From the NCBI GenBank assembly GCA_963730225.1, contig CAVSQX010000001.1, positions 1,302,001 through 1,366,000 on the forward strand: a DNA stretch of 64,000 nucleotides, in the 5' to 3' direction. The position numbers and the translations under genes are program-made. This document shows, in pieces, positions 7,957-16,576 of the stretch (the first letter of the stretch is position 1; each line of letters opens with the position of its first letter). The notes under the pieces were generated by a model. It saw only the letters and a program-made list of their open reading frames with translations, was not told the DNA's origin and ran no database searches. Source of the DNA: CAVSQX01 sp963730225 (GTDB lineage: Bacteria; Planctomycetota; Phycisphaerae; Tepidisphaerales; Tepidisphaeraceae).

Positions 7957-9370
7957 TAGCGGTCCTTCCAAATCTGGTGAAACGTGCGCCGGGCCGGGGC
8001 GGGCATGTCTCGAATCTGCGTCCACCCCGCCGCCACTTTGGGCAGATCGCGCACCCAGCCGCTGCCACGGGCGCGGCGGCGCAGATCCCATTTCTGAAAT
8101 GTGGCAATCAGGCTGTAGACAAAAAGCGATTTCATTCCCCAGGCCCAGAGCCGGTAAACCGTGCGTTCCAGCGGCCCGTTGAGATGCTGCGTGTTAATAT
8201 CGCGCCGCATGTTGATCAGATGCTGAGGAATATTGATCTTCACCGGGCAGGCTTCGTAACACGCCGCCGCAGAGGCTCGACGCCTGCGGCAAATCCTGGA
8301 ATTTTCCCAATCCCTGAAACAGCGGCGTGATCAAAGCGCCGATCGGTCCCGGATACACGCTGCCGTACGCATGACCGCCGATTTTGCGATAAACCGGGCA
8401 TGCGTTCAGACAGGCTCCACAGCGAATGCAGCGCAGCGTTTCACGATACTCGCTGGCGAGAATTTCCGTTCGGCCGTTGTCGATCAGCACGAGATGGAAC
8501 TCCGATGGCCCATCTTTTTCGCCGGAACCGCGCGGCCCGCCGAACAGATTGGTGTAGACGGTCATCGCCTGTCCGGTGGCGCTGCGAGCCAGAAGTTTGA
8601 GCATCACCGCCAAGTCGCTCAGGCGCGGGACAACTTTTTCGATCCCGACCAGACTCAAAAGAACGCGCGGCGTGGTGATGCTCTGGCGGGCATTGCCTTC
8701 GTTTTCGACGACGCACACCTGGCCCGTTTCGGCAACCAGAAAATTCCCGCCCGTCATGCCGAAATCCGACTTGCGGAATTTGTTCGCGAAGATATTTCCG
8801 CGCCTGCTGCGTCAACGCGGCCGGATCGTCGTTGTACGGCGTCCCGAAGTATCGGCTGAATAATTTGGCGATCGAGGCTCGATCCTTGTGCACGATCGGA
8901 GCCACCAGATGACTCGGTTTGTCGTGGTCGATCTGCACGATGAATTCCCCCAGATCGCTTTCGACGACATCGACACCGGCGGCCTCCATGGCGTGGGCCA
9001 GTTCGATTTCTTCGCTGACCATCGACTTGCTTTTGATGGCGGCCTTGCAGTTGCCGCGCACGAGAATGTCGAGAATGATCTTTCTGGCCTCGGCCCCGTC
9101 GGCGGCAAAATGCACCTGGCCGCCGTTTTTCTCGACGTTGCGCTTGAGCTGCTCCAGGTAATAATCCAGATGATCCAGCGCGTGTTGTTTGATTTCGCCG
9201 GCCAGGGTGCGAAGGGCGTCGGGCTCGGGCAAATCACCGAGCCGCATTTTGCGGCCCTCGTATTGCCGCATAACGGCACTACCGACGGCGGATTTGAGCC
9301 GTTCGTCGCCGGCGGCCTGCACGCTCTGGGCATGAAAATCAAACTCGGCTTCGGCGGTGGCGGCAGGCAT
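7956..9370 (-). pseudogene. lutB: lactate utilization protein B with two frameshifts
   Basis: Iron-sulfur component of the Lut lactate oxidation complex. The reading runs through three frames. The N-terminal LUD part (from MPAATAEAEFDFHAQ) is followed by GMTGGNFLVAETGQVCVVENEGN and the 4Fe-4S motif CIRCGACLNACPVYRK, then by the second cluster CGACYEACPVKINIPQHL and the DUF3390-like tail. Single extra bases near 8779-8781 and 8261-8270 break the frame. Removing both gives exactly 470 residues, the family length, with both cysteine clusters intact. This could be real decay or sequence error; error is more likely because no other damage is seen. ATG at 9370 begins the conserved N-terminus. Confidence 0.85.
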
Positions 9371-9453
9371 GTGCCGGATTATAACTGCACCGGGCCAGTT
9401 GAAAACTAAGCGCAACATTGCACGAAATCGGCAAATTGGGATACTTCCGCACC

Positions 9454-10428
9454 ATGCCACAGACGTTGTGTCGCTCGTCTATCCCCATTGTCGCCTTGAT
9501 GTTGTTGCTCGCTTCGGCGCGCGGGGCAATGGCGCAGACCGGGCCGGATTTGCTGGTCCGTCCCTGGGCGACCGATCAGGCCGTCGATGCATCGGCCGAT
9601 TCTCTGTTTGAATCCAGCTCTCACACCGACGGGGGTGATTCCGTTCAGATGGATTTCTATCACGGACTGGGCCGATGGCGGCTTATTCCGGATTCTGACG
9701 CGAGCCCGATTCTGGGCTTCGACGCGCTGGAGTACACCACCAACACGAAGAATCCCGCGCTGCCGGGTCGGCTGCTGGATTTGAGCGTGGGTTTCGCGCA
9801 GCCGATCGCCGACGTGGAACACTGGTTCGTCGCCCTCACCGGCGCGGTGGGATACGCCGGCGACCGCCCGCTCAACGATGGCAAAGCCGTTTACACTTCC
9901 GACAACATCATTGTTGGCCGCAAATACAGCGAAGATAAGGCGTTCATTCTCGCCTTAAATTACAACGGTAATCGCACGTTTCTTCCCGACTGTCCGATTC
10001 CCGGCTTTGCCTTTGCCGACCGATTCAATTCGCGTTGCACCTATGTCCTGGGGCTTCCGTACAGCTCCGTCGAGGTGATGCCGGCGACCGGCCTCCAAGT
10101 CGATTTCAATTACGACTTGCTGGAAACGTTCGGCATCAACGTCGCCTACGGATTCACCAAGCATTTTGCCTTGTTCGGACAATACCTCGACCAGTACAAT
10201 CCGTTCCACATCTACGGCACGCAAACCGACCGGCGTCTGTTTTTTGAATCGCACCAGGCGGGGCTGGGGGTGCGCTGGTCGCCAACCAAACTGATTCACA
10301 TCTCGCTCAGCGGCGGTTGGGCCTTCGGCCAGGAATTCACCGAAGGCTGGGACAGCCGCAACTATACCGTCATTCGACACATCGACGATGCGCCCTACGC
10401 CAAGGTGCGCGTGGAAATCGGGTTTTGA
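9454..10428 (+). CDS. secreted beta-barrel-like outer membrane protein, unknown function
   Basis: I do not recognise a specific family. The 324-residue product has a clear signal peptide (IPIVALMLLLASARGAMA, cut before QTGPD). The rest is rich in alternating aromatic and polar strands, for example GLQVDFNYDLLETFGINVAYG and HQAGLGVRWSPTKLIHISLSGG, and it ends in the strand VRVEIGF with terminal Phe, as outer-membrane barrels do. One Cys pair (LPDC and SRC) may form a disulfide. ATG at 9454 gives the signal peptide; an upstream TTG at 9418 adds nothing useful. It is divergent from lutB with only 83 bp between starts. Confidence 0.7.
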   Translation: MPQTLCRSSIPIVALMLLLASARGAMAQTGPDLLVRPWATDQAVDASADSLFESSSHTDGGDSVQMDFYHGLGRWRLIPDSDASPILGFDALEYTTNTKNPALPGRLLDLSVGFAQPIADVEHWFVALTGAVGYAGDRPLNDGKAVYTSDNIIVGRKYSEDKAFILALNYNGNRTFLPDCPIPGFAFADRFNSRCTYVLGLPYSSVEVMPATGLQVDFNYDLLETFGINVAYGFTKHFALFGQYLDQYNPFHIYGTQTDRRLFFESHQAGLGVRWSPTKLIHISLSGGWAFGQEFTEGWDSRNYTVIRHIDDAPYAKVRVEIGF

Positions 10429-10441
10429 ACGACCGACACGC

Positions 10442-10623
10442 GGATTCACCACGGAGACGCTGAGCGCACGGAGGAACGAATGCCATGCAACACTCAACAC
10501 TCAACACTCAACACTCAACACTCAACGCTCAACCTTGGAGTTCAGAAATAGCGTGCCTCTTCTTTTCGCACTTGGACGTTGCGACTTTAGCGTTGAGTGT
10601 TGGTTTGAGTGTTGAGCGTTGCA
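10442..10623. repeat. intergenic inverted repeat containing CAACACT tandem heptamers
   Basis: The segment begins with GGATTCACCACGGAG, identical to 18201-18215. From 10488 the heptamer CAACACT is repeated five times perfectly and once as CAACGCT (to 10529). After a spacer the complement words AGTGTTG and AGCGTTG appear on the right (about 10590-10622), so the unit is a large imperfect inverted repeat. It fills the gap between the barrel protein gene and the convergent miaA. It could be a two-way terminator or a mobile or selfish repeat. Confidence 0.6.
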
Positions 10624-10644
10624 TTAATTTCTCCCCCTCCGCAT

Positions 10645-11562
10645 CTACCCCGCCGTCCACGTCCTCAGAACCTCCGCGACATTTTCCTCGCCCGCTCGAT
10701 TGCCCGGGAACCAAAGCACGTTCGGAAACCGCCGAAACCATTTGATCTGCCTGCGAGCCAGTTGCCGTGTGGCGATTTTGATCCGCTCTACCGTCTCCGC
10801 AAGCGGCAGGCCTCCTTTGAGATGTTCGATCAATTCCGCATATCCCGCCGCCTGTCCGGCCGACGGTGAGAACGATCCGTATCGCTCCAGCAACCCGCGG
10901 GTTTCGTCGAGCCAGCCGCTGGCCATCATTGACTTCACCCGGGCGTTAATCCGTGCGTTCAGTGCGGGTTTCTCCCAATTCAATCCGACCCAGATCGCTT
11001 CGTGCAGGGGGCCGGAGGAACTCCATTGCGTTTGCAAATCGGAGATGGGCCGGCCCGTGAGCTGGTGAACTTCCAAGGCACGGATCAGCCGTTTGGAATC
11101 ATTCGGATGAATTCGGGCCGCCGCCGAGGGATCGACGGCCGTCAATCGCTCGTGCAACTGCGCGCCCGATTGTTGCGCCAACTGTTTGCGGATCTCACCG
11201 CTGGCCGATGGAGCCGCGAACAGCCCGCTGAACAGCGCCTTGAAATACAACGGCGTTCCCCCCACCGCGATGAGCGGCACGCCGCGTCGATTCGCCGAAG
11301 CGATGGCCTCATTGGCCAAACCAACAAATTGTGCGACGGTGAAACTCTGATCCACCTCGACTACATCGATCAGGTGGTGCGACACCGCGGCTCGCTCCGG
11401 CGGGCTGGGCTTGGCGGTGCCGATGTCCATGCCGCGATAAACCTGCATGGAATCGACGCTGAGAATCTCGCCGCCGGTCGCTCGCGCCACGGCCATCGCC
11501 AGGTCCGATTTGCCCGACGCGGTGGGTCCCAAAACCGCCAGAAGCTTCGGTAAAGCTGCCAT
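10645..11562 (-). CDS. miaA: tRNA dimethylallyltransferase
   Basis: Adds a dimethylallyl group to A37 of tRNAs reading UNN codons, the first step towards ms2i6A. The 305-residue protein starts with the P-loop LAVLGPTASGKSDLA (residues 7-21) and continues with the MiaA signatures ILSVDSMQVYRGMDIGTAKP, VGGTPLYFKALF and AIWVGLNWEK, ending with TRQLARRQIKWFRRF. ATG at 11562 is chosen because it lies just before the P-loop; an upstream in-frame start at 11643 would add 27 unconserved residues. It is monocistronic between an intergenic repeat and hsp20. Confidence 0.95.
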   Translation of the reverse strand: MAALPKLLAVLGPTASGKSDLAMAVARATGGEILSVDSMQVYRGMDIGTAKPSPPERAAVSHHLIDVVEVDQSFTVAQFVGLANEAIASANRRGVPLIAVGGTPLYFKALFSGLFAAPSASGEIRKQLAQQSGAQLHERLTAVDPSAAARIHPNDSKRLIRALEVHQLTGRPISDLQTQWSSSGPLHEAIWVGLNWEKPALNARINARVKSMMASGWLDETRGLLERYGSFSPSAGQAAGYAELIEHLKGGLPLAETVERIKIATRQLARRQIKWFRRFPNVLWFPGNRAGEENVAEVLRTWTAG

Positions 11563-11673
11563 GTCGGCACGACCTGTCAATCTTGCAGCCGTGCCCCGGC
11601 GAGCCCAGGAGTAAACGCCAGTTTGAACTGATTGCAAATCCAATATTTACGAGCGAGCCCATTGCGGCCCACC

Positions 11674-11703
11674 TTGGCACGGCATTTGTTTCCAGCGTAT
11701 CAG
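11674..11703 (+). promoter_or_regulatory. candidate sigma-70 promoter of hsp20
   Basis: TTGGCA (11674-11679) and TATCAG (11698-11703) are separated by 18 bases and lie about 30 bases before the hsp20 ATG. The -35 matches consensus in five of six positions; the -10 is weaker. No CIRCE-type inverted repeat was seen nearby. Support is by eye only. Confidence 0.3.
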
Positions 11704-11734
11704 AAGAGTTTTCAACAAGAAAAGGAGAATCACC

Positions 11735-12187
11735 ATGGCTTTGCCGACACGAGTTAATCGAACAACCGCCATCGATCCGTTCGACGCGGTGCAGCGTGAA
11801 TTTGACAGCGCCCTCGGCCGGCTCTTCACCGGAAGAACCACGCACGACGGCGGGTATCCCGCTCCCTACGGCGTGGATGTGCGCGAAGACGCCGACCACA
11901 TTTATGTCGAAGCCGAGTTACCGGGCTTCAAGAAAGAGGAAGTGGATGTCACGCTGGAAAACCAGACGTTGACGATCTCCGCCGAACGGCGCGAGTCCAA
12001 CGGACAGAACAAGCCGCAAGGCGAATGGCTGCTGAACGAACGACGGTACAGCCGTTTTCTTCGCAGCTTCACGCTTCCGCCGACCGTGGACGAGCATACG
12101 GTCAACGCCAAGCTCAACGATGGCTTGCTGACCATCACGCTGAACAAGCGAGAGGAAACCAAGCCGCGGAAAATCACGGTGGCGTGA
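11735..12187 (+). CDS. Hsp20/alpha-crystallin family small heat shock protein
   Basis: ATP-independent holdase chaperone of 150 residues that binds unfolding proteins in the cytoplasm. The alpha-crystallin domain runs from about residue 45 to the end: GVDVREDADHIYVEAELPGFKKEEVDVTLE, then the L-P-x(n)-V turn and the characteristic AKLNDGLLTITLNK. The C-terminal tail is short (KPRKITVA) and keeps an I-x-V element used for oligomer contacts. AAGGAG lies eight bases before the ATG at 11735. A strong hairpin with a T-run follows the stop, inside the 3' end of the convergent queG. Confidence 0.93.
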   Translation: MALPTRVNRTTAIDPFDAVQREFDSALGRLFTGRTTHDGGYPAPYGVDVREDADHIYVEAELPGFKKEEVDVTLENQTLTISAERRESNGQNKPQGEWLLNERRYSRFLRSFTLPPTVDEHTVNAKLNDGLLTITLNKREETKPRKITVA

Positions 12188-12201
12188 GAACGGCCGTTTT
12201 T

Positions 12202-12240
12202 GTCAGGGCGCATCCACTTCGATGCGTCCCTGACGGTTTT
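12202..12240 (+). terminator. hairpin terminator of hsp20 within the queG 3' end
   Basis: GTCAGGGCGCATC (12202-12214) pairs with GATGCGTCCCTGAC (12221-12234), with a single bulge and a six-base loop. GG and then TTTT follow. It starts 15 bases after the hsp20 stop. The same bases encode the last residues of QueG on the other strand, so the hairpin is constrained by both genes. Confidence 0.6.
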
Positions 12241-13157
12241 CCCGAACGATTTGCGCGTTCCGCTTCAGCACGGGCAGCTTCACTCGTTTCATGGCGCTGC
12301 CGCGAAGGCGCTGCTGGTAATCCCGCGCAGTCCAGTTTGAAAGTTCATCGGCGTCCAGCGTCGCCGACGCAAAGCGCGGCTGAAAGCGCGGATCGAGCGT
12401 CGTCGGGGCTTTGCGATTCCAGGGGCAGACATCCTGGCAGACATCGCAGCCATAGAGCCAGTCGCCGATGGGCTTGTGAAACTCGGCTTCGATCGGCTGG
12501 CGATGCTCGATCGTCAGATACGAAATGCAGCGGAGGGCGTCGAGTTGGTACGGAGCCGTGATCGCCCCGGTCGGACATGCATCGATGCAGCGCGTGCAGC
12601 TTCCGCAATGATCGTGCAGCGGTTCATCGGCGGCAAGATCCAGATCGGTCAACACCTCGCCCAGAAAAATCCACGATCCCAACTGCGGGTTGATCACCAG
12701 CGTGTGTTTGCCCACCCAGCCGATGCCGGCACGGGCGGCCAGTTCGCGCTCCAGGATCGGCGCTGTGTCCACGCCGTAGCGCGTCTTGACGCCGGGGAAC
12801 TGCTCGTGCACCCAATCCGCTAAATCGCGCAGCCCCGCCGTCATCACCTGGTGATAATCCTCCCCCAGGGCGTACCGGGAGATTCGCCCCTGCGCCTGCG
12901 ATCGGCGGTGGCTCCAAGGGCACAAAATAATTCCGGGCCACGCAGATGACGCTCCGCACTTCTGGAAAATAAACCTGCGGATCGACCCGCTCCTCGAATC
13001 GCCGTGTCAGCCAATCCATGGCGCCGGCTTTGCCGTCGTCCAGCCAGCGGCGAAAATACTCGCGGTATCGGGTCGGCTCGGCCGAAGCGATGCCAACCAA
13101 ATCGAACCCAATTCCGCGGGCTTTGCTTTTGATCAGATCGGAGGCGGAAACCGGCAT
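12203..13157 (-). pseudogene. queG: epoxyqueuosine reductase with one frameshift
   Basis: Cobalamin- and iron-sulfur-dependent enzyme that reduces epoxyqueuosine to queuosine in tRNA. The N-terminal part (GFDLVGIASAEPTRYREYFRRWL, then VRSVICVARNYF) and the C-terminal part (SRYALGEDYH, YGVDTAPILERELAARAGIGWVGKHT, cluster motifs CGSCTRCIDACP and CDVCQDVCPWN) are in different frames. An extra base near 12884-12905 explains this; removing it gives 317 residues. All catalytic parts, including the Asp in YGVDTAP, are present, so a sequencing error is plausible. ATG at 13157 is used as it starts the conserved helix. It is convergent with hsp20. Confidence 0.86.
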
Positions 13158-13204
13158 CGGGGAATTATAGTTCCCGTCGGCCGCAAGCCGCAAAACCGCG
13201 GGGA

Positions 13205-15460
13205 TCAGTTGGACGTCCGCGATTGGTCGATGATCAACTGCTTGGCCTGATCGGCCGGGAGGTTCAAAGCGCCGCGCGCCTCCGCCGCCGCGGTGCGAAC
13301 ATCGACGTTCGGCAGCGAGGCGACCGCCTTTTCCAGCGAGCCCACCTGATCGGCGTTCAATTTATCGCCGAAATTGCGGGCATTGGTGGCCAGCGATTTG
13401 TAGAGGGCGATCCTCAACTCATCGGGCGTCTTGTCATCCGACGCTTTGCTGAGCAGGCCCGGTTGAATTTCCGGGCTGTTGATCAAGCCCAGAACCGTGC
13501 CGTCGGCCTTCACCACGTCGGGCCGGGTGTCGTCCAGCGCCGTCAGAAACAGGTTCAAGGCGACGGTCAGATCAAACACCGGGCTGCGATTCACGGCGAT
13601 TTTGGCCAGCAGATCGGCGGCGCGCGTGGCGTAACGATCGGCGGTGGCTTCATCCAGCGGAAGCAGTCCACCGCGCTTGCGTGCATCATCGATGGCCGCC
13701 TTGAGCGCCGCCGCATCCGACGGGTTCGCCTGCGTCGTGCTCAGCATCGGATCGTTGACGGCCTGCGCGACATACGGCGAAGCCTTGGTCTGCGTGACGA
13801 TCACTTTAACCGCGCGCTGGAGCCGCGGTGTTTGCCCGGCCAGCAACGAGAGTTTTTCAATTGCCAGCGGGCCGAAGCTTTCGGTGACGAGAATGGCATC
13901 GATCGTGGGTCGAGCGGCGGCGGCGGCGATGGCCTGCTCGGGCGTGATTCCGCCGACCACGTTGTATCCCTGGGCCTTCAGACCGGCCATGATGCCGTTG
14001 AGTTCGTCATTGGACGGAACGGCCACCAGAATATTGGCGGAACTAGTCTGGCTCAGCGCCTCGCCCAAAAGCGGGACGACTCGCTCCTGCCCGTCGAACG
14101 TCTGGCTTGGAAGCGCCGCCGCAATGGCGAAGGCCGCTTCATATCGCACCAACCGGTCGGGGAATTGCAGCGAATCCATCAGCGGATGCGGGCCGTCCCC
14201 GAAAAGATTGGCCTGCCCGCCGATTTCCTCCAGCGAAAGGATCGCCTTCAGAGCCACCGCCGCGTTGCGATCGCGCAGGGCGCGCGACAGGGCGCTGTTC
14301 AAATACTTGGTGCCCGCGGCCACGCCGTAATAGTGAGCCGACGGAGCGTTGTCCGGCAGCGTTGGATCCTTCTGACCCGCCGGCAGATCGGCCTCATCCT
14401 GGAAATTCGCCCCCAGCCACAAGCTCAGAGCGTCGCCTTGCGATTGGCCCAGCTTCAGCGAATATTCCGCCGCCCGCTTGGCCATCACATCATGGAAAAT
14501 CGGCTGCGGAACGTCGATTTTGGTCAGGCCCTTTTGGTCGCTCCAATACCAGACGTATCCGACAGGAAATCGCTTGTCGGCCCGCACGGCGGCGTTGTCG
14601 TAATAAAATCGCTCGGCCAGATCGAAAAACTGATCGGTCGCGCTGAGCGTGGACGGATCGGCGATGCGCAGCCGCTTGAGTGCATCGCTGGCGGTGGCCT
14701 TCACACTGGAGGGAACGCCGTCGATTTGCAAAAGCCGGGTGAGATAGGGCACCGCGACGTCGTAGCCGATATCTCCCAGCGCGCTCACGACCGACATCAG
14801 CGTTTGCTCATCGTGCATTTCCGTACTGGCCAGAAGCGGGTTGACCGCCAGCAATCCCAGCCCGCACAGCGCCCGTCGGATCGAGCCGTGATACTGAGAT
14901 TTGTCGGTGTCGCGCAGATAATCCAGCATCATCGGCACCGCCAGCTCGCCGCTTTCGCGCAGTCGTCCGATGGCGATGTCGTAACCGCGCTGGTTGGTGG
15001 CCAGCATCTGAATGTTCTGCTCGATGTACTTCGGATCGCCCCGACGCGCCATGTGGCCCGCCGCCAGCGCCGTGATGAGTTGGCTGTCGACATCGCGCAG
15101 CTGGTCCACGCTCTGCCAGCGCAGGAGCCATTCATCCAGATTGTCGTGATGCTGTTGGGAAATGTCTTCGAAGGTCGAGAGCAAAACCTGCGGATCGGAA
15201 TTAAGGGACAAAATATGCTGAGCTTCCGCGGCGGCGATGTCGTAGCGGGCGATCTTGCCGTAATGCCAGAAATTGTCGACGCTGTCCTTGAGAGATTCGT
15301 TGGCCGCGGCCTGCGGCGCCGCCGGAGGGGTGGCCGGTTGCGCCTGCGCGTGAACCGGACCCGCCATCAAAACCGAAAGGGAAAAAACGCAAGCCCCCAC
15401 GCAAGATCGGTGCGATGGAAGCCACAGCGAATTCGGCCGCGACCGAGGCAGTCGGAACAT
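13205..15460 (-). CDS. large secreted HEAT-repeat-like protein
   Basis: A 751-residue protein with an N-terminal signal peptide (CVGACVFSLSVLMAGPVHAQA) followed by a Pro/Ala-rich linker. The body is mostly helical, with armadillo/HEAT-like units such as LMSVVSALGDIGYDVAVPYLTRLLQ, AVALKAILSLEEIGG and LVRYEAAFAIAAALP. A central part (VPSNDELNGIMAGLKAQGYNVVGGITPEQ) looks like a receiver- or Rossmann-type alpha/beta insert without clear phosphate-acceptor motifs. GGAG lies nine bases before the ATG at 15460; a start at 15484 would add eight residues. It is probably a periplasmic protein-interaction scaffold. I cannot assign a function. Confidence 0.75.
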   Translation of the reverse strand: MFRLPRSRPNSLWLPSHRSCVGACVFSLSVLMAGPVHAQAQPATPPAAPQAAANESLKDSVDNFWHYGKIARYDIAAAEAQHILSLNSDPQVLLSTFEDISQQHHDNLDEWLLRWQSVDQLRDVDSQLITALAAGHMARRGDPKYIEQNIQMLATNQRGYDIAIGRLRESGELAVPMMLDYLRDTDKSQYHGSIRRALCGLGLLAVNPLLASTEMHDEQTLMSVVSALGDIGYDVAVPYLTRLLQIDGVPSSVKATASDALKRLRIADPSTLSATDQFFDLAERFYYDNAAVRADKRFPVGYVWYWSDQKGLTKIDVPQPIFHDVMAKRAAEYSLKLGQSQGDALSLWLGANFQDEADLPAGQKDPTLPDNAPSAHYYGVAAGTKYLNSALSRALRDRNAAVALKAILSLEEIGGQANLFGDGPHPLMDSLQFPDRLVRYEAAFAIAAALPSQTFDGQERVVPLLGEALSQTSSANILVAVPSNDELNGIMAGLKAQGYNVVGGITPEQAIAAAAARPTIDAILVTESFGPLAIEKLSLLAGQTPRLQRAVKVIVTQTKASPYVAQAVNDPMLSTTQANPSDAAALKAAIDDARKRGGLLPLDEATADRYATRAADLLAKIAVNRSPVFDLTVALNLFLTALDDTRPDVVKADGTVLGLINSPEIQPGLLSKASDDKTPDELRIALYKSLATNARNFGDKLNADQVGSLEKAVASLPNVDVRTAAAEARGALNLPADQAKQLIIDQSRTSN

Positions 15461-15566
15461 GAAACAAGTCTCCAGGAGGGCCAATGACGCGCGGAGTGCA
15501 ACGCCGCGAAAATTCCGCTGGATTGAGCATAAATTCAGCCCAATTCAGTGTCAAGAATTCAACCCC

Positions 15567-16511
15567 CTACGGACAGGGGCCGCCCCCGCCGCACGTCGGG
15601 CAGCCCGCATCCACGCAGGGCTCGATGTGCGCCGTGGCATTGCCCTCCTTGAGCGCTTTTTCGATCTCGAACTCGATCGCGCTGGCCGCTTCGTGGCCGC
15701 GCTGAACGTCCCAGTGGCGCGGCACCAGGATGTGAAAATCGACCCAGTGATACCGCCCCGTGTGCCGATGCCGCAATTTGTGATAACTGCAAATGCGCGG
15801 CTCGGCTCCGCCGGGGCCGACGTGCGAATCGAGAATATGGCGCAACATCGCGCTGTCGGCGGTGTCCTGCTCGTCCATCAAACCGCCGGCCGATCGTCGC
15901 AGCAACCGCAGCCCGATCCATCCGATGTACAACGAAACCAGCACGGCCCCGATCGGATCGGCGATGGGATGGCCGGTGAAGCGGACCAGCAGCAGCGCTG
16001 CCAGCGCCACCGCCGTCGACGCCGCATCGGTCAGCAGATGTTGCCCGTCGGCTTCCAGCGTCAGCGACGATCGCGATTTTCCCGTGTGGATGAGGTACAA
16101 GCCCGCCACCCCATTGGCCAAAAGTGCCAAAGCCATCAACAGAACCCCCAACGTCAGTTGCGACGTATGCAGCGAATGTGGGCGGAGCAGATTATCGACC
16201 GCTCGGGTGAGGGCGATGGCGGCCGCCAGCAGAATCATTCCACCTTCAAAACCGGCCGAAATGAATTCCACTTTCCCATGCCCGTACGGATGGTCTTTGT
16301 CCGCCGGCCGATGGGCCAGGTTCAACGCATACAACGCAAACGAAGCTGCCGCCACGTTCACGATGCTCTCCAGCGCATCGGCGAACACGGCGGTTGAGCC
16401 GGTCAGGAAGTACGCGCCGAATTTCATCAGCAGCAGCACAGCGCCCAACACGATGGACGTGATTGCTGCGTTAGCCTCGGCGCGGGGAACATGTGCCAGC
16501 CAGCGCGACAC
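15567..16511 (-). CDS. cation diffusion facilitator (CDF) family transporter
   Basis: Inner-membrane proton-coupled divalent metal exporter of 314 residues with six helices. The metal-binding helices show FADALESIVNVAAASFALYA and, later, DGQHLLTDAASTAVALAALLL, each with the paired acidic/His residues of the family, and DKDHPYGHGKVEFISAGFEG is a strong CDF signature. A cytoplasmic C-terminal domain follows, ending in an unusual cysteine-rich tail (CVDAGCPTCGGGGPCP) that could bind metal. It is the last gene of an operon with Nramp and a 58-aa protein, so import and export genes for metals are cotranscribed. Confidence 0.92.
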   Translation of the reverse strand: MSRWLAHVPRAEANAAITSIVLGAVLLLMKFGAYFLTGSTAVFADALESIVNVAAASFALYALNLAHRPADKDHPYGHGKVEFISAGFEGGMILLAAAIALTRAVDNLLRPHSLHTSQLTLGVLLMALALLANGVAGLYLIHTGKSRSSLTLEADGQHLLTDAASTAVALAALLLVRFTGHPIADPIGAVLVSLYIGWIGLRLLRRSAGGLMDEQDTADSAMLRHILDSHVGPGGAEPRICSYHKLRHRHTGRYHWVDFHILVPRHWDVQRGHEAASAIEFEIEKALKEGNATAHIEPCVDAGCPTCGGGGPCP

Positions 16512-16576
16512 GGATTGGAATTGTAGAGCGTGTGGCGCAAAACCCGAAGTGTGCGCAAATGCCCCGTCTGTCTACC

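Noticed and set aside
10488..10622. CRISPR-like array
   Set aside because: The seven-base units have no spacers, and no cas genes are near.
11675..11689. Sigma-54 promoter upstream of hsp20 (TGGCAC then TTGT)
   Set aside because: The essential GC of the -12 element is GT here; no enhancer-binding regulator is nearby. A weak sigma-70 site overlaps it.
13223..15487. Long open frame (754 codons) on the plus strand opposite the HEAT-like protein
   Set aside because: It mirrors a GC-biased gene codon for codon, has Arg/Gln/His-rich composition with no domain or signal, while the minus strand has a signal peptide and a ribosome site.
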